From positions 1 to 7,806 of the forward strand of contig DAOLDL010000111.1 of NCBI GenBank assembly GCA_035327305.1: a stretch of 7,806 nucleotides of DNA. Reading direction: 5' to 3'. This DNA is from CALMUP01 sp035327305. Its GTDB lineage: Bacteria > Verrucomicrobiota > Kiritimatiellia > CAIVKH01. The notes under the pieces were generated by a model. It had not been told where the DNA came from. It worked only from the letters and a program-made list of their open reading frames with translations, and did not search any database. Each line of letters opens with the position of its first letter. Positions within the stretch are counted from its first letter, which is position 1. The position numbers were made by a program, and so were the translations under genes. Of this stretch, positions 1 to 5,895 are shown one piece after another.

Positions 1-55
1 CAAGACTTAGGATCTTGTGCCGCAAGGCGTGGGGGTTCAAGTCCCTCCGCGCCCA
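1..55 (+). tRNA. tRNA-Leu (anticodon UAG), 3' part only
   Basis: The window opens at the first base of the anticodon stem, so the acceptor 5' strand and D arm lie outside it. Visible parts are the anticodon stem CAAGA (1-5) with TCTTG (13-17), the loop CTTAGGA (6-12) with anticodon TAG at 8-10, and a variable arm with stem GCC/GGC around GCAA (18-30). These are followed by T stem GGGGG (31-35) with CCCTC (43-47) around TTCAAGT, acceptor 3' strand CGCGCCC (48-54) and discriminator A55. The extra arm together with A73 and the UAG anticodon identifies a leucine tRNA reading CUA and related CUN codons. CCA is not encoded, since TTA follows, so the tail must be added by a nucleotidyltransferase. 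Confidence 0.93.
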
Positions 56-71
56 TTAAAGCATACTGAAA

Positions 72-90
72 GCGGTGGATTATTCACCGC
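72..90. repeat. small hairpin after tRNA-Leu
   Basis: GCGGTG (72-77) pairs perfectly with CACCGC (85-90) around a 7-base loop. It lies 16 bases past the tRNA end. No T-run follows on the + strand, so a factor-independent terminator is not supported. It may be a tRNA trailer structure, or part of the larger palindromic repeat that begins ten bases downstream. Confidence 0.4.
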
Positions 91-99
91 ACGGCTCGG

Positions 100-150
100 C
101 GGGAGCCTCGCCCTCCCGGTGTTGGATTGAGTGGGAGGGCGAGGCTCCCG
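100..150. repeat. GC-rich 18-bp perfect inverted repeat (REP-like)
   Basis: CGGGAGCCTCGCCCTCCC (100-117) and its exact reverse complement (133-150) enclose a 15-base spacer. Transcribed from either strand it would form a very stable hairpin. Bases 92-99 (CGGCTCGG) look like an outward extension of the left arm with no matching extension on the right, as if one end had decayed. Translated, the arms give strings of the G-S-A-G-A-S-P-S and E-G-E-A-P type, which I remember as frequent spurious peptides in PVC-group genomes. That suggests a dispersed, multi-copy intergenic element. The repeat ends 22 bases before the hemW start, so it may lie in the hemW leader. The perfect pairing is seen directly. 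The dispersed nature is inference. Confidence 0.8.
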
Positions 151-172
151 TAATTTATGCGAAGTCGCAATC

Positions 173-1327
173 ATGCCCGGCCTATACATTCATATTCCTT
201 TTTGTGTCCGTAAGTGCTTGTATTGTGACTTCTATTCGCTACCTACCGGGAGAGGGCCGCTTCCTGGGCGTTTGTCGAATATGCCCATGGAACATCAACC
301 GGGTTTTATTGAAGCGCTGGAAGCGGAGCTTAGGCAACTACCAACAGATTTTGTTCCTGACACAGTTTTCCTGGGTGGCGGCACACCCACGGAATTGTCG
401 GATCAGGATTTCGACCGGCTATTTCGGATAATTCATGAATGCGTGAACACGAAGCAGGTTCGGGAGTGGACCTGTGAGTCCAATCCGGGAACGCTTACCG
501 GCTCCAAAGTCGATATCATGCTCGAAGCAGGGGTAAATCGAGTCTCCCTTGGTGTTCAGTCACTCACACCCTCCGTGCTTGAATTCGTCGGGCGCATCCA
601 TTCCCCGGAGGAAGCCTTGGAGGGTTACCATTTACTTCGTCACAAAGGCGTGAACAATATCAATCTGGACTTCATGTATGGTATACCCGGTCAAAAGTTG
701 GAAATGCTGGAAGCCGACTTGCATAAGGCCGTGCAATTAAATCCGGATCATATCGCCTGCTATTGCCTGATCTTCGAGGATGGAACACCACTGACCGAGT
801 TGCGCGACAAGGGATATCTGAAAGAAGTGGATGACGATGTAGAGTTGAATCAGTACCAGCGTGTGCGCGAGATTATGACGCAAGCCGGCTATCATCACTA
901 CGAAATATCCAACTTTGCGAAACCGGGTCGCGAATCTTTGCATAACATGTTGTACTGGGGTTCCGGTGAATATATCGGATGCGGCCCATCCGCACATTCC
1001 CATTGGCAAGGCAAACGATACGGCAATATCCGCAACCTGGAGGACTACGTCCAGCGGCTTTTGGCCGGAGAGTCGGTATTGCAGTTTGAGGAGGAGTTGA
1101 CCCCCGAGGCAAAAGCCCGCGAATCATTGGTCATGAATCTTCGGCAACTGGACGGTGTGGAGCGCGATAATTTTGCCAGGGATACCGGATTTGATTACCA
1201 TGACTTATGCCGCACGGAAATACAATGGTTGAAGGAAATTGGAATGCTGGAGGAAGTTGATAATCGACTGAAATTGACATCGGAAGGCATTTTCGTAAGC
1301 GATCGCATATTCTCTGAATTGGTATGA
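173..1327 (+). CDS. hemW: HemW-type radical SAM heme chaperone (HemN-like family)
   Basis: The 384-residue protein is of normal length for HemW. It opens with M-x-G-L-Y-I-H-I-P-F, followed by the radical-SAM cluster motif CxxxCxxC (C11, C15, C18) and then D-F. HemN oxidases carry a further Cys there, so this is not the true coproporphyrinogen oxidase. Other marks are GGGTPT (68-73), G-V-Q-S-L (127-131), and the block 'YEISNFAKPG' followed by the HNxxYW motif (257-262) linked to heme binding in HemW. A HemN C-terminal domain occupies roughly 280-380. HemW is a cytoplasmic 4Fe-4S protein that hands heme to target proteins. I chose ATG 173 because family members start just before G-L-Y-I-H-I-P. 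The upstream in-frame ATG at 131 would translate the palindromic repeat. The ribosome site is weak (GAAG, 161-164). It is the first gene of an apparent three-gene unit. Many databases mislabel this family as coproporphyrinogen III oxidase. Confidence 0.93.
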   Translation: MPGLYIHIPFCVRKCLYCDFYSLPTGRGPLPGRLSNMPMEHQPGFIEALEAELRQLPTDFVPDTVFLGGGTPTELSDQDFDRLFRIIHECVNTKQVREWTCESNPGTLTGSKVDIMLEAGVNRVSLGVQSLTPSVLEFVGRIHSPEEALEGYHLLRHKGVNNINLDFMYGIPGQKLEMLEADLHKAVQLNPDHIACYCLIFEDGTPLTELRDKGYLKEVDDDVELNQYQRVREIMTQAGYHHYEISNFAKPGRESLHNMLYWGSGEYIGCGPSAHSHWQGKRYGNIRNLEDYVQRLLAGESVLQFEEELTPEAKARESLVMNLRQLDGVERDNFARDTGFDYHDLCRTEIQWLKEIGMLEEVDNRLKLTSEGIFVSDRIFSELV

Positions 1328-1329
1328 GG
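1326..1329 (+). promoter_or_regulatory. ribosome binding site of the PBP gene, inside the hemW stop
   Basis: GAGG begins within the hemW TGA stop (1325-1327) and lies 8 bases before ATG 1338. It supports 1338 as the PBP start and suggests that termination on hemW feeds initiation on the next gene. Confidence 0.6.
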
Positions 1330-1337
1330 CGGCATTC

Positions 1338-2972
1338 ATGATAGCTGAATGGTTGTCCCGGGAATGGTCGCCTCCTTCGTGGATTCCCATGGAAACACTT
1401 GCCGTGGATTTACCATTCTGGCGGAGCGTTTTCTGGATGCTTTCCGCGATTGCCCTCCTGTCCTTTTTCTTGTCGTCACGAAAGAAGAAACAGGGCGCAT
1501 TTTCCAGCGCTTCGAACCGTCGGCTGATGGTTGTAATCGGCGTTCTTTTTGTCGGAATTCTCATCTATCAGGCGACATGGCAGCTCGCGGGATTTTCCCG
1601 CCCGGAGTTTGTTCAATTCATGAAGAAGTACAACCGACGTCCCGACAATCCGGTGGCTAGGATCGTACGTGGTGAAGTTCTTGATGCACGAGGAAATGTG
1701 TTGGCGAAAAGCGATCCCGAACGGTTGGGGCAACGTTGGTATCCGTACGGTGCCGCATTTTGTCATGTCGTGGGATATGATCACCCGTTTTATGGAATGT
1801 CCGGGATTGAAGCCGCCGATCATGCATCGTTGAGCGGAGTCACGCGGGATTCGGTAACGGAATGGGAGCGCTTCGGAAAAAATTTGATCAACCGAGACGA
1901 TATACGGGGAAATAATCTTCAGCTTACCTTGCTCGCACAATTACAAGTTGTGGCTCACGAAGCCATGATGGGGAAAAAGGGCGCGGCGGTATTTATCGAC
2001 GCCCAAACCGGTCATATTCTGGTTCTTTACAGCGCCCCCGGCTTTGATCCGGAATATATGCCTTCCGGTATGTTTGAACGGGAGGACCGTGATGCGAAAT
2101 TTCTTAATCGCGTTTTGCAGGGATTATATCCGGCAGGTTCCACCCTGAAAGTCCTGGTTGCGGCGGCGGCGCTTGAACATGGAAAGAATCCCACGTTTGC
2201 CTGTCCGGCGGATGGGGTTGTATTTGGCACCGGCAACCGGCCTATCCGTGATCATGAGTATTATGATTATCAACGGCGAGGACGGTCATGGCCGGGTCAT
2301 GGAACCCTGAATATGCGCGAAGCATTGGCCAAGTCATCCAATATATATTTCGCCCGACTGGGTGTTGATTTAGGTGGTGACATATTGACCGAAGTGGCCA
2401 ATCGTTGCGGCCTGAATTCTGCATGGATGGTTTTTCATGGATCATCGGGTTCCATTTCCAGCCGGAAAGGGCGTTTCAATGCACTGAAGCGGGAAGATCG
2501 GGCGAAAACGGCTCAAGTATCCATCGGGCAAGGCGATATGTTGGTCACTCCATTTCATATGGCGATGATGGCGGCGGCGATCGGTAACCAGGGCAGTCCA
2601 CCCAAACCGATACTGGCTGTAGCGGAAAAGTCGCAAAAATTGCCGGCTTTTTTTGATGTGAGCGCCAGTAAAAAATTAACGGAAATGATGCGTTATGCCG
2701 TTACCAGCGGTACGGGACGGGGCGCGGATATTCCCGGATTGAATGTCGCGGGTAAAACCGGTACGGCGCAAAATCCCCACGGCAAAGATCATGGCTGGTT
2801 TATTGGATTTGCGCCGGATCATCAGCCGCGAATTGCATTTGCTGTAGTTGTGGAGCAGGGGGGCTATGGTTCAGAATCCGCCGTTCCGGTTGCGAATGCA
2901 GTTTTGCGCAAGGCCAGGGAAATTGGCGTCTTCGATCAGGTTTCGAGCATGGAAAGACGGACATCGTTATGA
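1338..2972 (+). CDS. class B penicillin-binding protein (PBP2/PbpA-type transpeptidase)
   Basis: This 544-residue protein cross-links peptidoglycan stem peptides outside the cytoplasmic membrane. The three penicilloyl-serine motifs are all present: S-T-L-K (268-271, acylated Ser268), S-S-N (333-335) and K-T-G (473-475). The family's N-terminal R-G-x-(x)-x-D-x-x-G block is at 111-119, followed by a short pedestal containing Y-P-x-G and G-x-E-(A)-A-D elements, as in compact PbpA-like proteins. The N-terminus shows two hydrophobic stretches, about 27-46 and 64-83. They are separated by a strongly basic loop (S-S-R-K-K-K and N-R-R), which predicts a hairpin anchor with the N-terminus outside. One helix is usual. 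The gene starts 10 bases after hemW and its stop overlaps the SEDS start as ATGA, so the two envelope proteins are probably translated as partners. Whether it serves elongation, division or another process cannot be read from sequence alone. Confidence 0.93.
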   Translation: MIAEWLSREWSPPSWIPMETLAVDLPFWRSVFWMLSAIALLSFFLSSRKKKQGAFSSASNRRLMVVIGVLFVGILIYQATWQLAGFSRPEFVQFMKKYNRRPDNPVARIVRGEVLDARGNVLAKSDPERLGQRWYPYGAAFCHVVGYDHPFYGMSGIEAADHASLSGVTRDSVTEWERFGKNLINRDDIRGNNLQLTLLAQLQVVAHEAMMGKKGAAVFIDAQTGHILVLYSAPGFDPEYMPSGMFEREDRDAKFLNRVLQGLYPAGSTLKVLVAAAALEHGKNPTFACPADGVVFGTGNRPIRDHEYYDYQRRGRSWPGHGTLNMREALAKSSNIYFARLGVDLGGDILTEVANRCGLNSAWMVFHGSSGSISSRKGRFNALKREDRAKTAQVSIGQGDMLVTPFHMAMMAAAIGNQGSPPKPILAVAEKSQKLPAFFDVSASKKLTEMMRYAVTSGTGRGADIPGLNVAGKTGTAQNPHGKDHGWFIGFAPDHQPRIAFAVVVEQGGYGSESAVPVANAVLRKAREIGVFDQVSSMERRTSL

Positions 2973-4258
2973 CCCGCCGAATTGCCAGAAAAGCGACGCG
3001 AACACAGTCGACCTTGTCGACTTATGTTATCAGCTTTCTTTTATTGCTGTCTGTCTACTTTATGATTTTAACCGTTAGAATCGCGCATGCACCGATTATC
3101 CGCGCTATAGATCTTGTGCCAATAATCATGGTGGCTTTGTCTTTTGTGGTGGTTCGAATTGCTCTTTTGGCGGGTGGTTACCAAGGCGATCCGGTTTTGC
3201 CGCCGCTGGCGTTATTATTGTCTGGCCTGGGCTTGTTGCTTCAATACCGCATGGGATCGGTAAATTGGTCGGATTTATCCAAGCTTGCGGTATTTGCGTA
3301 CCCGCTCGGATGGTTGATGTTTGTAGTTGTTTGGATGCTTTTCAGGAATGGACGATATGGAAAATTGATTGGACTGGCTTTGCCAAGCTTGTTTATTGCG
3401 TGTGGAGTGCTTGCCATCATTTTGATTTTCGGTCAGCGGTTTCGTGGCGCAGTATTTTTGTTTGGCCAGACCAATCCGGCGGAATTGGTGAAATTATTTA
3501 TCTGCATTTACCTGGCCGGCGTAGTCACGGATTTTCGCAAACCGCTTCAACAAACCGTCGCCGGTATTCCCGCGCCACCCGCGCAATCAATAATCACCTT
3601 GGCGGTGTTGTGGGTCATACCGATGGTGTTGTTACTGTCACAACGCGATCTGGGAATGATCATTCTGCTTAATCTGGCATTTGTGGTGCTTGTATTCATG
3701 GCTACGGGGCGTTGGGGATATCCGGCGTTGGGTTTTCTAGCCGCAGTGATGGCGGCGTACGGTGCGTTTCAATTCTTTGATCATGCCCATGTTCGATATC
3801 TGGCCTGGCAAAATCCATTCGCCAGTCCGACCGGATATGGGTGGCAGATATTGCAATCACTATCCGCCATGTTTTCCGGCGGCTTGTGGGGTAGTGGTTT
3901 CGGACATGGCTCACCCGCAGTGGTGCCGATTGCCGCATCCGACTTTATCTACGCCGCCATTGCCGAGGAATTCGGGTTTGTCGGGTGTGTCTGGCTGATC
4001 GTTCTGTATTTACTGCTCTTTTACCGGGGTTACCGAATTGCCGATCAGCAAAAACAGGAATTCGCCCGGAATCTCGCCACCGCGTTGATTACCATGCTGG
4101 CTATCCAGACGCTAATGAATATCGGCGGCGTGACGAAGGCCATACCCCTTACCGGCATCACTTTGCCACTCATCAGTTATGGTGGAAGTAGTCTGGTAAC
4201 AACGCTGATTATGCTCGGACTGCTCGCCGCGATTTCCGATAAAATCGGCAAACGCTAA
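2969..4258 (+). CDS. SEDS-family (RodA/FtsW/SpoVE) glycan polymerase-like membrane protein
   Basis: The 429-residue protein is almost wholly hydrophobic, with about ten predicted helices, and belongs to the SEDS family that polymerises lipid II into glycan strands. Family marks are N-P-A-E-L-V-K-L (169-176, matching Q-P-S-E-x-x-K), Q-R-D-L-G (225-229, usually Q-P-D-L-G), S-D-F-I-Y-A and A-E-E-x-G-x-V-G (324-339), and P-L-T-G-I-T-L-P with I-S-Y-G-G-S-S (393-408). The extracytoplasmic motif N-P-x-x-D-P-x-G-x-G-Y-Q, whose Asp is catalytic in E. coli RodA (D262) and FtsW (D297), reads N-P-F-A-S-P-T-G-Y-G-W-Q here. Ser286 thus replaces that Asp, and Tyr becomes Trp. Start ATG 2969 overlaps the PBP stop by four bases, so expression is probably translationally coupled. 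RodA or FtsW cannot be assigned firmly, so no symbol is given. Its polymerase activity is uncertain. Confidence 0.92.
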   Translation: MTRRIARKATRTQSTLSTYVISFLLLLSVYFMILTVRIAHAPIIRAIDLVPIIMVALSFVVVRIALLAGGYQGDPVLPPLALLLSGLGLLLQYRMGSVNWSDLSKLAVFAYPLGWLMFVVVWMLFRNGRYGKLIGLALPSLFIACGVLAIILIFGQRFRGAVFLFGQTNPAELVKLFICIYLAGVVTDFRKPLQQTVAGIPAPPAQSIITLAVLWVIPMVLLLSQRDLGMIILLNLAFVVLVFMATGRWGYPALGFLAAVMAAYGAFQFFDHAHVRYLAWQNPFASPTGYGWQILQSLSAMFSGGLWGSGFGHGSPAVVPIAASDFIYAAIAEEFGFVGCVWLIVLYLLLFYRGYRIADQQKQEFARNLATALITMLAIQTLMNIGGVTKAIPLTGITLPLISYGGSSLVTTLIMLGLLAAISDKIGKR

Positions 4259-4260
4259 AG

Positions 4261-4293
4261 GGCAATAACCAAAGTATCACATGGTTAATTGCC
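4261..4293. terminator. inverted repeat between convergent genes, possible terminator
   Basis: GGCAATAACCA (4261-4271) pairs with TGGTTAATTGCC (4282-4293), giving 11 bp with one bulged A and a 10-base loop. It starts two bases after the SEDS stop and lies before the 3' end of the convergent epimerase gene. That is where a bidirectional terminator would be expected. There is no clear T-run on either side, so factor-independent termination is not demonstrated. It could instead protect transcript 3' ends. Confidence 0.42.
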
Positions 4294-4316
4294 AATACGC
4301 TGGATCGTCCTGATGT

Positions 4317-5231
4317 TCATGACTTCAAACACATTTTAATACCGTCAGAATATGACGTGGCATTTAATCCAAAAGCCGACTCGATTTTACTGCTGTCAAA
4401 ACGATAGTCATATTCAAACTGATACATCATTTCATGGTTTTCGCGAAGTACAGGAATAAAGAGTCCCATTAGTTTAAGCATCCACGTTGGTGCAACCTGC
4501 AATTTGCCGGGTTGGTTTGCGATTTCACATGCCAGGCGTACGAATTCTGCTCCGGTCAGTGGTTCCTTGGTGGTGGGCAAGTGCCACGTTTGTCCATAAG
4601 ATACGGGTGATTGGCCCAAAATAGCTACAGCCTTGCCGGCATCCGGCGTAAAAGTAAATGTATGAACGGCATCAGGATTGCCGATCCACTGCGGCTTCTT
4701 GTGTGCTTTAAGCCGCTCAAATACCGTGGCATGCGGAAAGCTTTGTGTCGCACCTGGGCCGTAAAAATCCGCCGCACGGGTAATCATGGCCTGCACGTTT
4801 CCCTTTTGAATTTCATCCAGAAGCGTTGTCGCGATCCTTGCCCGGATTTCACCTTTTTTGCTGATCGGGTTAAAGGGGGTGGATTCGGTCATAATGCCGT
4901 CGACGCGACCATAGGCGTAAACATTGTCAAAAAAGACGAGTCGCGCATGATGTTGTTTGCAGGCATCAATCACATTGCGCAGAACCTTGGGCCATTGATC
5001 ATGCCAGATGGCGGCGTTGTATTGTAAACCGGCAACCAAATAAACGACTTCACTGCCCGATACGGCTTGCGCCGTTGCTTTTGCATCCAATAAATCAGCC
5101 GCGACGGTCTCATCGCTTGCGTTGACTTTACGCGGATTACGACTTACCAGCCGGATGGGTGAATTTAACGAAGTCAGGGCGTAGGACAATTCGCGGGCAA
5201 TCGTTCCATTGGCGCCCAAAATTGTGTGCAT
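4317..5231 (-). CDS. NAD-dependent epimerase/dehydratase-like protein (extended SDR)
   Basis: This is a 304-residue Rossmann-fold protein. The dinucleotide site is at the extreme N-terminus, G-A-N-G-T-I-A (6-12), where the usual third Gly is Ala. An acidic pair typical of SDR strands follows (A-D-L-L-D, 45-49). The active-site region reads F-D-N-V-Y-A-Y-G-R-V-D-G (101-112), then S-K-K-G-E-I-R-A (124-131), supplying candidate catalytic Tyr (105 or 107) and Lys (125 or 126). That block recurs in a poorly characterised branch of COG0451 epimerases. The substrate is unknown, and NAD(P) binding is inferred from family. ATG 5231 is chosen because AAGGAA lies 9 bases upstream. The in-frame GTG at 5237 would leave only 3 bases. 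It is the downstream gene of a pair with the FMN reductase, 18 bases apart, so both may answer to the same redox or stress signal. Confidence 0.85.
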   Translation of the reverse strand: MHTILGANGTIARELSYALTSLNSPIRLVSRNPRKVNASDETVAADLLDAKATAQAVSGSEVVYLVAGLQYNAAIWHDQWPKVLRNVIDACKQHHARLVFFDNVYAYGRVDGIMTESTPFNPISKKGEIRARIATTLLDEIQKGNVQAMITRAADFYGPGATQSFPHATVFERLKAHKKPQWIGNPDAVHTFTFTPDAGKAVAILGQSPVSYGQTWHLPTTKEPLTGAEFVRLACEIANQPGKLQVAPTWMLKLMGLFIPVLRENHEMMYQFEYDYRFDSSKIESAFGLNATSYSDGIKMCLKS

Positions 5232-5240
5232 AGACACTTG

Positions 5241-5246
5241 TTCCTT
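5241..5246 (-). promoter_or_regulatory. ribosome binding site deciding the epimerase start
   Basis: AAGGAA on the minus strand lies in the short gap after the FMN reductase stop. Its spacing is 9 bases to ATG 5231 and 3 bases to GTG 5237, which favours the ATG. Confidence 0.6.
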
Positions 5247-5249
5247 GGA

Positions 5250-5843
5250 TTATACCTGCGTCGTCCAGGCTTGAGTATTGCCGCGAACCATCTCCTCAAG
5301 CGCGAATTTCGGGCAGACGTATTCCTTCATGAAGCCTTGTAACGATTCAGCGAGACCTCGCAATGCTTTTTCCACGGCGGGATCTTTGCAGGAACCATCG
5401 GCGTCAAAAGCGCTTTGCACGCCGGCAATGGATACGGCGCCCGGAACAACAATGGCGCCGACATGCGAACAGACTCCCTTAAGTTGTTCAATGGATTTTA
5501 TCGCACCGATCCGACCAGCGGCAACGCCGAGAAGCGCGACCGGCTTTCCGGCCAAAGCGGAAGGAAATCCCATGTTTTCAATTATGAGTTTCATCATTGC
5601 ACAAAAACTGCCGTGGTATTCCGGGGTGGCGAGAATTACACCGGATGCATTCTTTACGGCTTCGGCCATACGTTTGGCGTCCGGGGTGGGAGGATGACCC
5701 GGAAACGAGAGGTTTAATTCACGGGCATCCACGGCTGTGAAGGGGATGTCACGCTTTGAAAACTCGTCAGTTACAATCGCAAGCGCACGGACTGTATAAT
5801 TATCGGGTCGGCTTGTTCCGGATATGCAGACAATATTATTCAT
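5250..5843 (-). CDS. NADPH-dependent FMN reductase family flavoprotein
   Basis: This 197-residue protein has a flavodoxin-like fold and matches the FMN_red family in length and order. The phosphate-binding loop of FMN is G-T-S-R-P-D-N (9-15). The second flavin contact is T-P-E-Y-H-G-S-F (73-80), followed by K-x-x-I-E-N-M-G and L-A-G-K-P-V-A-L-L-G-V (97-107). These are the hallmarks of NAD(P)H:FMN or quinone/azo/chromate-type reductases. The physiological acceptor cannot be told from sequence. No signal peptide or membrane segment is seen, so it is cytoplasmic. The ATG at 5843 has a good ribosome site and places the loop at the expected N-terminal position. It is the first gene of a probable two-gene unit with the SDR protein downstream. 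The C-terminal tail beyond about 175 is not recognised. Confidence 0.9.
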   Translation of the reverse strand: MNNIVCISGTSRPDNYTVRALAIVTDEFSKRDIPFTAVDARELNLSFPGHPPTPDAKRMAEAVKNASGVILATPEYHGSFCAMMKLIIENMGFPSALAGKPVALLGVAAGRIGAIKSIEQLKGVCSHVGAIVVPGAVSIAGVQSAFDADGSCKDPAVEKALRGLAESLQGFMKEYVCPKFALEEMVRGNTQAWTTQV

Positions 5844-5848
5844 ATGTT

Positions 5849-5854
5849 TCCCTC
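5849..5854 (-). promoter_or_regulatory. ribosome binding site of the FMN reductase gene
   Basis: GAGGGA on the minus strand ends 5 bases before ATG 5843 (core GAGG at 7 bases). It is the strongest ribosome site in the window and fixes this start. Confidence 0.6.
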
Positions 5855-5895
5855 GAAAGGTGTCAAGCGTGAGTGTCTCTGAATTACATCGGGCT

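Noticed and set aside
131..172. Upstream in-frame ATG as the hemW start
   Set aside because: It would add 14 residues coded by the right arm of the repeat. HemW proteins begin just before G-L-Y-I-H-I-P, which fits ATG 173.
75..431. Open frame on the + strand beginning inside the palindromic repeat
   Set aside because: Its start translates the inverted repeat and the rest runs in another frame of hemW. It has no ribosome site and no recognisable protein features.
173..1327. Annotation as oxygen-independent coproporphyrinogen III oxidase (HemN)
   Set aside because: The cluster motif lacks the extra Cys of HemN, and the HNxxYW motif and start pattern are those of HemW. Function is better stated as heme chaperone.
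3006..3022. Hairpin AGTCGAC-CTT-GTCGACT near the start of the SEDS gene
   Set aside because: It is a 7-bp stem built from two GTCGAC words inside a clear coding region (residues 13-18). A regulatory role near the overlap start cannot be excluded but nothing supports it.
5232..5237. GTG 5237 as the epimerase start
   Set aside because: It would be only 3 bases from the AAGGAA site and add two residues before the dinucleotide motif. ATG 5231 has better spacing.
5839..5866. Perfect TTGACA on the minus strand with TATGAA 16 bases downstream
   Set aside because: The implied transcription start would fall inside the FMN reductase gene, after its ATG and flavin-loop-proximal codons. The well-placed ribosome site argues against it, so the match is probably chance.
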